DNA from: an uncultured Planctomycetaceae bacterium
GTDB lineage: Bacteria > Planctomycetota > Planctomycetia > Pirellulales > Pirellulaceae
Assembly (NCBI GenBank): GCA_903921945.1
Contig: CAIXSC010000961.1
Coordinates: forward strand, 1 to 6,278
Reading direction: 5' to 3'
DNA length: 6,278 nt
Part shown: one piece after another, positions 1 through 6,158 of the stretch
Layout of the letters: the number at the start of each line of letters is the position of its first letter
How positions within the stretch are numbered: the first letter of the stretch is position 1
Translations under genes and position numbers: made by a program
The notes under the pieces: generated by a model
Told to the model about the DNA's origin: nothing
Seen by the model: only the letters and a program-made list of their open reading frames with translations
The model's database searches: none

Positions 1-2
1 CC

Positions 3-3000
3 CCCGCTAGATCCGCGGAAGACTCGCGACCAGCCCGCATTCCTCCCTCCTCACACGCAGGCAGCACAACTCGTCTACCCCATCGTCGTTTCCACCCCCG
101 GGGTGAGACACTTGAGCGTCGGGACTTGTTGGCGGTGGCTGTCTGGGATGGACGCTTTGATAGCGGGGCCGCGACACCGGATGATTCCTGGAACACGGCC
201 GCGAACTGGGTGGGCGACGAAGCTCCGCTGCCGGGTGATTATCTTCATTTTCCCGCGACGGCGGCGCGGCTCGCGAGCACCAATAACTTCGCTCCTCAGA
301 CAGCATTTGCCGGCCTGATTTTCTCCGGAAGCGGCTACTCTGTCGGCGGAGCCGGAATCGCCCTGGAACGCGGCGTGATCAACGAGGGTTTGGGAAACGA
401 ACTCCATTTGCCGCTGAGGCTGGCGAACGATCAGGCGTTCGTTTCCCGGGGCTCGCTAACCATCGCCGGTTCCATCGATCTCCAGGGCCGCGTAGCGACA
501 CTCGATGGCAGCGCGGCGGACGATGTCCCGTTGGCGGACCGCACGAACTCGCTGGTAGTCAGCGGCATGATTACGGGTGCGGGAGACGTGCGCGCGACCG
601 GAACTGGAGTTGTCAGGCTCGCAGCCGCCAACACGTTCACGGGAGCTGTGGAGGTGGCGGGGGGGCGGCTGGTCGTCTCGAATTCGAACCTCTACCAAGG
701 CCTGACCACGATTCGAAACGGCGCGGTCTTGGAAGTCGCGTCGGCGACGGCGCTCGGCGTGTCCGGAGCGCCCACCACCGCCGGGGTCGAGGTCTTTGAC
801 AGCGGAACCCTCGAATTATCGGGGGGTGTTTCGGTGAACGGCGAGTCGATCGAGTCGACGGGGACGTTGACGCTTCGCGCTGTGGGTGGAGCCAACGTCT
901 GGACCGGGGCGATTGCGGTCGCGGGAGCGCTGACCGTCGAGTCGGCCGCGATCGGTGGCACCGTGCGGTTAACCGGAGCCGTCTCCGCAGCCGCGTTCGA
1001 GACGAGTTCAAGCACGGCGGACCGCCACGAACTCGCGGGAGCCACAAGTATCACCGGCAACGCGAGGATGGCCGCACTGGACGTCTCGAATGATGCCATC
1101 GTGGCTGGCGAGCTCATCCTGACGGACAGCATTGTACGGAGCAGCGCGACCGTTTCCGCTTCCACAGTCAACGTGACTTCGACCATCGTGGACGGCACGC
1201 TCTCGGCAAACACAGCCATGCAAGGCGGGAATGTCTCGGGCAACGGAACGCTTGAGTACCAATCGGGCGAGTTCGGCATTGTGGACCCGGGCGGCAGTTT
1301 ATCAAGCGGACAGTTGCGGCTGGGTCGTGTTGCCAGCAACACGACTTTGTCTTTTTTCAATCCGCTCATTCTCGGTTCACCCCTCGGAGCTGGCTTCGAC
1401 CAACTCGCCGTGCAGGGAAACCTCCAGCTGCGGGAAGCTGAGTTGGAGCCAGTTCTTAATGCTTATGTTCCACCAGTGGGGCAGAGTTTCGTCCTCGTCC
1501 AGAATGATGGATCCGATCCGATTGAGGGAAGGTTCCAGGCGCTCCCCAGTGACAGTCTGCTGCTCGTGAACAATTTGGTGTTCGCGATTAGCTACGACGG
1601 CGGGGATGGCAACGATATCGCGTTGGTCCGAGTCGACGTGGCAGTGTGGGATGGCCGTCCCGACGGCGGTGGACCGGGTGCCAATACGCGTTGGACAACA
1701 GCGACGAATTGGGTGGGAGACGTAGCGCCTGGCACGAACGCGATCCTCATGTTTCCAGCGGACAGCAGCGCTCCCCGCGCCTCGTCAAATGACTTTGTTT
1801 CTCCCGCGGCGTTTCGTGCCGTGATCTTGACTGGGAGCGGCTACAACCTCTCTGGCAGTCCAGTGGTGCTGTCCAATGGCATCATCAACACGGGCCATGA
1901 CAACACCACAATGTTTGGATTGGAACTGGCGGGAACGCAGGCTTTTCGCTCATCTGGCCGGCTGACGCTCGGCGGTCCGCTGAACTTGAATGGCGCGACT
2001 TGGACAATCAACGCACGCTCGACACAAGGAACTGCGATTGACGTCGCGGGGGAGGTTTCGGGAAGCGGTCAAATCGTGAAATACGGATTCGGCACGGCTT
2101 CGCTAACGGCTTTGGTCAACTCATTCACCGCGACGCTCCTTGTTAACAATGGATTGCTCGATATCAAAAGCGAGAATATTTTCGCCGGCACGACGGTCTT
2201 GGCCGGCGGCGGAGTCCAATTGAGCAACGATCTTGCCTTGGGATTCGCGGATGGCAGTCCCGACGCGGGCATTGAGGTGCGGAAATCTGGCCAAATCATC
2301 CTCAGTCCTGGCGTGAACATCGTCAACGAAACGGTGATCGGCGACGGATCTCTGAGAATGGAGGCCGCAAACGGATCCGCCACTTGGTCCAGCCGGATCA
2401 CTATCGACGGCCTGCTGAACATCAACAACTTGTCCACGAGCGGGCAATTGACCTTCACGCAGCCAATTGTGGCTGGGGCGCTTCAGTCCGATGGCCGAGT
2501 CGATGCCCCGAACATCTATCGATCGTCCGTCGATGCAAGCGGCTACTGTTCTCACAACGGGTCGGTGTTAAGCGGCACGACCTTCTGCAGCGAAGAACTG
2601 TTCCTGCAGAATTCCGTGGTTGAGTCTGACGGGGTAATGACGACCAACCGCTTCGCGGCGCTCCAGTCCGTCAGGGTGGATGGCCGATTAACCGCGATCG
2701 TCAATGTCGAGGGTTCGGACGTGTCCGGATATGGCCAGATCGAAATGCCCAAGGGGAGTCTCCACGATGTTTACCCGGGGACAGCGACGGACGTTGGCAC
2801 GTTGGCCGTGGGCACGACCACCCTGGGCGATTACCATCCACAGATCGACGGCGTGGCTGGCCCAGGCGTGGCGGATGGCCACGATCTGCTGGCCGTTGAG
2901 GGCTTGGTCACGATCAAGGGCGACTTGGATTTGTCGGTTCGCAGCGGCGCCGTTTTGTCATTCGGCGATCGCTTCTTGCTGATCAGCAACGACGGCGCCG

Positions 3001-5972
3001 ACGTGGTCAAGGGCCAGTTCCGCGGCCTGCCACAAGGTGGCCTCGTCACCGTGGATGGCTTCGTGTTCCAAATCGACTACTCGGCGGGGGACGGAAACGA
3101 TGTTGCGCTTACGCGTCTCGCGGCCGCTGTGTGGGATGGATCGGCGGATGGTTCGGGGGTGGCAAGCATCGATGACAAATGGACCACCGCCGCGAATTGG
3201 GTCGGCGATCTGGCTCCGCTGCCCGACGATATCCTGCTGTTCCCGGAGGACAGCGTTTTTCGAAAGACGAGCAGCAACGATTTCGCGGTCGGCACCACTT
3301 TCAACGCCATCCGAATCGATGGCAACGACTACGCCCTGAACGGCAACTCGGTCAGGCTGACGGGTGGAATTGGCAATCGCGGAGCGGGCACGTCGATCGG
3401 CATGCCGATCGTGCTGGCCAACACCCAGGGATTCTCCAACAGTTCGCTCGCGACGATGAATTTCGTGGAAAGCGTCCATCTAGGCGGTTTCGCGCTCACA
3501 CTCGACTGCGAGAACACCGCGACGAACGCGTTGCAACTGTCCGGTCCCGTGAGCGGTTCGGGTGGAATTGTGAAACAGGGGAGCGGCGTTGCCCGCCTGG
3601 CGGCCACCGCGAACAGTTTCACAGGTTACGTTTCGGCAGAGGCTGGCGAGTTGATCTTGGACGGACAAAATGTGTACGCCGGCAAAACAACGATTAGCGG
3701 CGATGCCACCGTCACCTTAGGCAACCCGTCGGCACTCGGGGCCGCGGACGGAACCGATGGAACGGGCGTCGAGATTGTGGACTCGGGGAGGCTCGAATTC
3801 TCGACCGGCATCCTTGTCTCCGACGAGCGATTGAGCGGACGCGGCACGATCACGATGACCGCCCGCAATGGCACGTCACGCTGGACGGGCGACATTGACG
3901 TTGGCACCGGGTTCGTCATCGACAATGCCCTTTGGTCAGGCAATCTTGTGCTGGACGGGCAGGTCACGGCGCCCGTGTTGTCCGCGACTTGGAGTGGAAG
4001 CAGCCGGAACACAATTCAAGGCGACGTTGCGGTTGGCGACGTGGCTTTTGCGACTGGACTGGATGGCACGGGGACGATCAGTTTCCCGAGCGGCCAACTC
4101 GACTTGATTCGCCCTGGGACGACTTTGCAAACCGGCGTTCTGGCGACCAGCGGCGGTAGGCTTGGCCAACATGCAACCCGGATCGAAGGTCTGACTGTGG
4201 GCGTCGACTATGATCAACTGGCGGTCACCGGTCCTCTCGACCTTTCCCTCGCGCGACTCAGCGTGACAGTGGATAGCGGTTTCGAACCGGCACGCGAAGA
4301 CGAGTTCATGATTGTCTCGAAAACTGGCTTGGAAGCCGCCAGCGGCTATTATCAATCGCTCCCTCAGGGAAGCATTTTGTTGGTGAACGGGCATGTTTTC
4401 ACCATCGATTACCGCGGTGGCGACGGCAATGACATCGTTCTTAAAACCTTGTCTGGCGATTTGCCGCCAACGCTCACGCTGAACGCGGCCACCAACATTG
4501 AAGTCAATGAAGGGTCGAACGCGATCCGCGGCGGCCAGTACGCGGCCGCTCGCCCCGGCCAATCGGTCGTGATCTCGTCGTCCATCGGTTCCGTGACACA
4601 GACGGGAAGCGACGGTGGCTCATGGAACTGGTCGATTTCCGCGGTCGATGGTCCGAGCAGTCCTATCGATGTGACGATCCGCGCCACCGATCCTTTGGGT
4701 GTGTACTCTGAAGTCGCCTTCAACTACCGCGTTCTGAATGTGCCGCCAGTCTTCACCTCGTTGACCAATTCGGCGGCCTCCATCAGTTGCACCAAACTGC
4801 TGGAACCAACCAGCCTGGCGGGCAGCTTCACAGACGCGGGAATCGCCGACACGCACACGGCAATTGTTGACTGGGGCGACGGGTCGCAAAGCGCGGCCAC
4901 GATTACCCAAGCGGCCGGTGGCGGCGGCACGCTTAACGCCACCCATCGCTACTTGATCGCGGGCAAGTTCACAATCAAGGTCACTCTTCTGGACGACGAT
5001 GGCGGCTTCGTCGAATCGACGACGACCGCGTACATTACTGGCGGATCGCTTGTCAACGGCGTGCTGACCGTGATCGGCACCTGCGGCGGCGATCTCGTCA
5101 CGATCGCTCGCTTCCCCGACGGCCGCACGCAGCTTAACGCGCGGTTTTGCGCGACGGGATGCACCACCGGCTGGTCGCAATCGTCGATCTATCCGCCCAA
5201 CTCGATTACGGCAATTCGCATGGAGTTGGGCAATGCGAAAGATACCGCGACGATTTCCGAGTTGATCAAGTCGCCGGCGTACATCGACGCGGGCGACGGG
5301 GACGATATCATCACCGGCGGTGGCGGAAACGACACCATCTTGGGCGGCGAAGGACTGGATGCCCTCAATGGCGGCGGCGGCAACGATAGCCTATCAGGCG
5401 GTAACGGGAATGACTCGATTACCGGCGGCAACGGCAACGATACGGTCGCTGGCGGCGCGGGTGATGACCGCCTGCTCGGCGCCGCGGGACAAGACATCCT
5501 CTTCGGTGAAGCGGGCAATGACACTCTCTTCGGCGGGACCACCTGCCTGGACGACCCCAATAGCGATATTCTGGTCGGCGGCGACGGCCGTGACACGCTG
5601 TGTGGAGGAGACGGCCGCGACATTCTGATCGGAGGACTCGGTGCCGATAACTTACAGGGTAATGCCGGCGACGATGTCGTGCTCGGCGGTGTCTTGCTCG
5701 ATGACACCGACCTGACCCAGATGGCCACACTGCTCATCGCCGCTCGCAACGCGTGGGCTTCCGCCTTGGACTATGCCGTCCGCGTCACGCAAACCCGCAA
5801 CATCCTCCAGCCAGGATCGCTCTCCTGGGACGACCGCTCGAGCGACGCGATGCGTGGCGAGGCGGGCAGGGATTGGCTGCTCGGTGATCGCGACTCTCTC
5901 CTCGCCGATAACGACACGCTCTTCGACCGAGCCACCAACGAGACGTTTGATCAAGTGGTCGACAACCCGTAA
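3..5972 (+). CDS. Giant secreted planctomycete repeat protein (LEPR-XLL-type N-terminus, three PATR modules, PKD, RTX), 5'-partial
   Basis: The frame is open from the left edge to TAA at 5970-5972 (1989 codons visible). No ATG, GTG or TTG occurs in frame before TTG 126, and that TTG lies inside the motif LERRDLLAV (111-137), matching the LEPR-XLL signature near the N-terminus of large planctomycete exported proteins. I therefore treat the gene as starting just left of the window; TTG 126 has no good Shine-Dalgarno sequence. Domain order: three homologous modules of 501, 495 and 443 residues, each with a WDG/NWVGD opening, a PATR-like stretch and a GGDGND closing segment; an Ig/cadherin-like domain; a PKD-like domain (VDWGDG at 4866-4883); a pre-RTX domain; 14 RTX nonapeptides; a planctomycete-type tail. 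There is no C-terminal barrel, so classic type V autotransport is unlikely. Likely role, by inference: calcium-stabilised surface or matrix protein, perhaps adhesive. No catalytic residues are recognised. The coding frame is very secure; the function is not. Confidence 0.93.
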   Translation, partial: PARSAEDSRPARIPPSSHAGSTTRLPHRRFHPRGETLERRDLLAVAVWDGRFDSGAATPDDSWNTAANWVGDEAPLPGDYLHFPATAARLASTNNFAPQTAFAGLIFSGSGYSVGGAGIALERGVINEGLGNELHLPLRLANDQAFVSRGSLTIAGSIDLQGRVATLDGSAADDVPLADRTNSLVVSGMITGAGDVRATGTGVVRLAAANTFTGAVEVAGGRLVVSNSNLYQGLTTIRNGAVLEVASATALGVSGAPTTAGVEVFDSGTLELSGGVSVNGESIESTGTLTLRAVGGANVWTGAIAVAGALTVESAAIGGTVRLTGAVSAAAFETSSSTADRHELAGATSITGNARMAALDVSNDAIVAGELILTDSIVRSSATVSASTVNVTSTIVDGTLSANTAMQGGNVSGNGTLEYQSGEFGIVDPGGSLSSGQLRLGRVASNTTLSFFNPLILGSPLGAGFDQLAVQGNLQLREAELEPVLNAYVPPVGQSFVLVQNDGSDPIEGRFQALPSDSLLLVNNLVFAISYDGGDGNDIALVRVDVAVWDGRPDGGGPGANTRWTTATNWVGDVAPGTNAILMFPADSSAPRASSNDFVSPAAFRAVILTGSGYNLSGSPVVLSNGIINTGHDNTTMFGLELAGTQAFRSSGRLTLGGPLNLNGATWTINARSTQGTAIDVAGEVSGSGQIVKYGFGTASLTALVNSFTATLLVNNGLLDIKSENIFAGTTVLAGGGVQLSNDLALGFADGSPDAGIEVRKSGQIILSPGVNIVNETVIGDGSLRMEAANGSATWSSRITIDGLLNINNLSTSGQLTFTQPIVAGALQSDGRVDAPNIYRSSVDASGYCSHNGSVLSGTTFCSEELFLQNSVVESDGVMTTNRFAALQSVRVDGRLTAIVNVEGSDVSGYGQIEMPKGSLHDVYPGTATDVGTLAVGTTTLGDYHPQIDGVAGPGVADGHDLLAVEGLVTIKGDLDLSVRSGAVLSFGDRFLLISNDGADVVKGQFRGLPQGGLVTVDGFVFQIDYSAGDGNDVALTRLAAAVWDGSADGSGVASIDDKWTTAANWVGDLAPLPDDILLFPEDSVFRKTSSNDFAVGTTFNAIRIDGNDYALNGNSVRLTGGIGNRGAGTSIGMPIVLANTQGFSNSSLATMNFVESVHLGGFALTLDCENTATNALQLSGPVSGSGGIVKQGSGVARLAATANSFTGYVSAEAGELILDGQNVYAGKTTISGDATVTLGNPSALGAADGTDGTGVEIVDSGRLEFSTGILVSDERLSGRGTITMTARNGTSRWTGDIDVGTGFVIDNALWSGNLVLDGQVTAPVLSATWSGSSRNTIQGDVAVGDVAFATGLDGTGTISFPSGQLDLIRPGTTLQTGVLATSGGRLGQHATRIEGLTVGVDYDQLAVTGPLDLSLARLSVTVDSGFEPAREDEFMIVSKTGLEAASGYYQSLPQGSILLVNGHVFTIDYRGGDGNDIVLKTLSGDLPPTLTLNAATNIEVNEGSNAIRGGQYAAARPGQSVVISSSIGSVTQTGSDGGSWNWSISAVDGPSSPIDVTIRATDPLGVYSEVAFNYRVLNVPPVFTSLTNSAASISCTKLLEPTSLAGSFTDAGIADTHTAIVDWGDGSQSAATITQAAGGGGTLNATHRYLIAGKFTIKVTLLDDDGGFVESTTTAYITGGSLVNGVLTVIGTCGGDLVTIARFPDGRTQLNARFCATGCTTGWSQSSIYPPNSITAIRMELGNAKDTATISELIKSPAYIDAGDGDDIITGGGGNDTILGGEGLDALNGGGGNDSLSGGNGNDSITGGNGNDTVAGGAGDDRLLGAAGQDILFGEAGNDTLFGGTTCLDDPNSDILVGGDGRDTLCGGDGRDILIGGLGADNLQGNAGDDVVLGGVLLDDTDLTQMATLLIAARNAWASALDYAVRVTQTRNILQPGSLSWDDRSSDAMRGEAGRDWLLGDRDSLLADNDTLFDRATNETFDQVVDNP
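111..137 (+). other. LEPR-XLL-like N-terminal motif (LERRDLLAV)
   Basis: In-frame codons give Leu-Glu-Arg-Arg-Asp-Leu-Leu-Ala-Val, preceded by a stretch rich in Arg, His, Pro and Ser (3-110). Large exported planctomycete proteins commonly carry a LE-x-R-x-LLA motif about 15-40 residues from their N-terminus, just before the first folded domain. Here the first module begins immediately after it. The motif is thought to be linked to export or sorting, but its mechanism is not shown here. A hydrophobic Sec signal peptide is not visible in the in-window part. Confidence 0.75.
138..1640 (+). repeat. Module 1 of 3: beta-solenoid module with PATR-like repeats
   Basis: This 501-residue protein-level repeat opens with AVWDGRFDSG and TAANWVGDEAPLPGD, followed by an FP...SxNxF region (to about 300). 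A PATR-like stretch lies at 576-758. A long run of short alternating beta-strand rungs follows (about 760-1390). The closing segment (1395-1634) begins FDQLAVQG and ends YDGGDGNDIALVRV. The three copies align along their length in protein but are strongly diverged in DNA, so the duplication is old. The fold is inferred to be a right-handed beta-helix. Confidence 0.82.
576..758 (+). other. PATR-like autotransporter-associated beta-strand repeats, module 1
   Basis: Two consecutive rungs fit the pattern G-G-(x)-TGxGxxxLxxxNTFTGxxxVxxGxL. The first is 576-677 (NTFTGAVEVAGGRL). The second is 678-758 (NLYQGLTTIRNGAVLEV, ending ATALG). The Asn-x-Phe/Tyr-x-Gly-x-x-x-Ile/Val rhythm and the closing ALG are typical of the family (TIGR02601/PF12951). 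In proteobacteria these rungs sit in autotransporter passenger domains; here no barrel follows. Confidence 0.78.
1641..3125 (+). repeat. Module 2 of 3: beta-solenoid module with PATR-like repeats
   Basis: This 495-residue copy opens with AVWDGRPDGGG and WTTATNWVGDVAPG. PATR-like rungs are at 2061-2243, and the closing segment is 2880-3119 (HDLLAVEG through YSAGDGNDVALTRL). It differs from the other copies in carrying two cysteine codons 13 residues apart (2547 and 2586) inside the solenoid part, which could form a disulfide if the protein is exported. The mid-module rungs (about 2500-2760) match those of module 1 in number. Confidence 0.82.
2061..2243 (+). other. PATR-like autotransporter-associated beta-strand repeats, module 2
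   Basis: The stretch starts GSGQIVKYGFGTASL, continues with NSFTATLLVNNGLL and ENIFAGTTVLAGGGV, and ends DLALG. It corresponds rung for rung to the PATR-like stretches of modules 1 and 3. The GSGxIVKxGxG opening is closest to the family consensus, in which a glycine-rich turn precedes LxL and NxFTG. Confidence 0.76.
3126..4454 (+). repeat. Module 3 of 3: shortened beta-solenoid module with PATR-like repeats
   Basis: This copy has only 443 residues. It opens with AVWDGSADGSG and WTTAANWVGDLAPLPDD, has PATR-like rungs at 3555-3740, and closes at 4209-4454 (YDQLAVTG through YRGGDGNDIVLKTL). Aligned by eye with modules 1 and 2, it lacks about 50 residues of solenoid around 4050, between the GDVAVGDVAFA and DGTGTISFPSG segments. 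The opening and closing parts are intact, so whole rungs appear to be missing rather than an end being truncated. The frame is uninterrupted. Confidence 0.82.
3555..3740 (+). other. PATR-like autotransporter-associated beta-strand repeats, module 3
   Basis: The stretch starts GSGGIVKQGSGVARL, then NSFTGYVSAEAGELIL and QNVYAGKTTISGDATVTL, and ends PSALG. It is the best match of the three to the family consensus (GxGxxxKxGxGxxxLxxxxNxFTG, then NxYxGxTTI). Confidence 0.8.
4458..4742 (+). other. Ig/cadherin-like domain of the giant protein
   Basis: About 95 residues begin PPTLTLNAATNIEVNEGSNA, include WNWSISAVDGP and VTIRATDPLGVYSEVAFNYRV, and end at the VPP linker. The VNEG opening, the central WxWS strand and the TATDxxG strand recall Ig-like/cadherin-like repeats of large bacterial surface proteins. 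It is a spacer between the solenoid modules and the PKD-like domain. The exact family cannot be fixed without a profile search. Confidence 0.6.
4743..5039 (+). other. PKD-like domain of the giant protein
   Basis: The hallmark VDWGDG is at 4866-4883, preceded by GSFTDAGIADTHTA. It is followed by THRYLIAGKFTIKVTLLDDDGG, in which His-x-Tyr, the Gly of the turn and the Val strand match the PKD pattern (WDFGDG ... HxYxxxGxYxVxLxVxDxxG). PKD domains are extracellular beta-sandwiches in surface proteins and support the view that this protein is exported. Confidence 0.8.
5040..5285 (+). other. Pre-RTX domain, cysteine-bearing
   Basis: This part begins GGSLVNGVLTVIGTCGGD, continues VTIARFPDGRTQLNARF, then SITAIRMELGNAKDTATI, and runs into the RTX block. 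Planctomycete RTX proteins often have a segment of the form L-x-I-x-GT-x-x-x-D-x-I before their first nonapeptide, and this looks like a variant. Three cysteine codons (5082, 5148, 5160) are unusual in this otherwise cysteine-poor protein. A further cysteine sits at 4788 in the PKD-like domain. Confidence 0.55.
5286..5690 (+). repeat. RTX calcium-binding nonapeptide block, 14 repeats
   Basis: Fourteen copies of the pattern GGxGxDxLx run without a break, for example TGGGGNDTI, SGGNGNDSI, AGGAGDDRL, VGGDGRDTL and IGGLGADNL. All are nine residues except the tenth (5529-5573), which has 15 residues because of a six-residue insertion containing Cys-Leu-Asp-Asp-Pro. Such repeats fold as a parallel beta-roll on binding Ca2+ and are typical of secreted proteins, often type I secretion substrates. 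The matching DNA is repetitive (GGCGGC...AACGA) because of the protein repeat, not because of a CRISPR or satellite array. Confidence 0.92.
5691..5969 (+). other. Planctomycete-type C-terminal tail after the RTX block
   Basis: The tail has 93 residues. A Leu/Ala-rich helix-like part (LTQMATLLIAARNAWASALDY) leads to YAVRVTQTRN, then to a last RTX-like segment (MRGEAGRDWLLGD), and ends with DTLFDRATNETFDQV. This order, with an aspartate-rich start, a W-x-S...YAxRVxxxR segment and a final G-x-DW, matches my recollection of conserved tails on planctomycete RTX proteins. Its function is unknown; it may cap the beta-roll or act as a C-terminal export signal, as in other RTX proteins. Confidence 0.6.
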
Positions 5973-6047
5973 GTCATCCATCGCAAGTCGCAAGTCGCAA
6001 GTCATCAATCGCAAGTCATCAATCGCAAGTCGCAAGTCGCAAGTCGT
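5971..6047 (+). repeat. Heptamer tandem array (AAGTCGC family) overlapping the stop codon
   Basis: Eleven consecutive 7-base units fill 77 bases. Their order is AAGTCAT, CCATCGC, AAGTCGC, AAGTCGC, AAGTCAT, CAATCGC, AAGTCAT, CAATCGC, AAGTCGC, AAGTCGC, AAGTCGT. Two kinds thus alternate: single AAGTCGC units and 14-base pairs (AAGTCAT plus CAATCGC or CCATCGC), all in strict 7-base phase. The first unit begins with the last two bases of the TAA stop at 5970-5972. The array is imperfect after 6047 (TGTCGCC, then AATCGG). It resembles short heptamer tandem repeats known from some bacterial genomes. No coding role is likely on either strand. Confidence 0.9.
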
Positions 6048-6152
6048 TGTCGCCAATCGGTTGCCGATCCCGCACACGTCCCTTTCGCACGCGGGAGCGG
6101 TCTGCCGAAGCCCGCATGCTGCTCGCGAAATCCGCGTGAACCAGTCGGTCGG
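6048..6152. other. Spacer between two convergent genes
   Basis: About 105 bases lie between the heptamer array and the stop codon of the minus-strand gene. I see no reading frame with protein character here and no U-tract terminator. Three short inverted repeats are present: 6056-6068; 6068-6073 with 6091-6096 (TCCCGC/GCGGGA, 17-base loop); and 6134-6158. The whole gap between the two stop codons (5973-6152) is 180 bases. Confidence 0.6.
6056..6068. terminator. Small hairpin, weak terminator candidate
   Basis: ATCGG (6056-6060), loop TTG, CCGAT (6064-6068) make a perfect 5-bp stem about 85 bases after the stop of the giant gene. No run of T follows, so it does not meet the usual intrinsic-terminator pattern. 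It may only be a chance palindrome. Confidence 0.2.
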
Positions 6153-6158
6153 TCACGC
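6134..6158. terminator. Hairpin across the stop codon of the minus-strand gene, weak terminator candidate
   Basis: GCGTGA (6134-6139) pairs perfectly with TCACGC (6153-6158). CC (6141-6142) and GG (6151-6152) can extend the stem with one bulged base. The right arm contains the complement of the TGA stop (6153-6155). There is no T-run on either side, so any termination role is speculative. Confidence 0.22.

Noticed and set aside
126..128. TTG as start codon of the giant gene
   Set aside because: It lies within the LERRDLLAV motif, has no convincing ribosome binding site, and the frame stays open to the left edge.
103..318. Plus-strand frame starting at GTG 103
   Set aside because: It overlaps the giant gene in another phase and gives an Arg-rich peptide without family character; it is a GC-rich shadow frame.
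692..1369. 225-codon minus-strand frame
   Set aside because: It is entirely antisense to module 1. Its Pro/Thr/Ala/Ser-rich content reflects the third-position GC bias of the real gene.
3118..3128. GCGGCCGC palindrome between modules 2 and 3 (also near 4541)
   Set aside because: An 8-base GC palindrome formed by Ala codons is expected by chance in GC-rich coding DNA; there is no further symmetry.
5286..5690. Possible CRISPR or satellite array in the RTX DNA
   Set aside because: The repetition has a 27-base period from nonapeptide codons, with diverged copies in one open frame and no repeat-spacer layout.
5189..5749. 186-codon minus-strand frame with PPSPP-like repeats
   Set aside because: It is antisense to the RTX block; the proline repeats are the complement of Gly-Gly codons.
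5971..6047. CRISPR array or origin-type iterons
   Set aside because: Units are only 7 bases with no spacers, no DnaA-box sequence and no replication gene nearby.
6068..6096. TCCCGC/GCGGGA inverted repeat as terminator
   Set aside because: The loop is 17 bases, the stem only 6 bp and no T-run follows.
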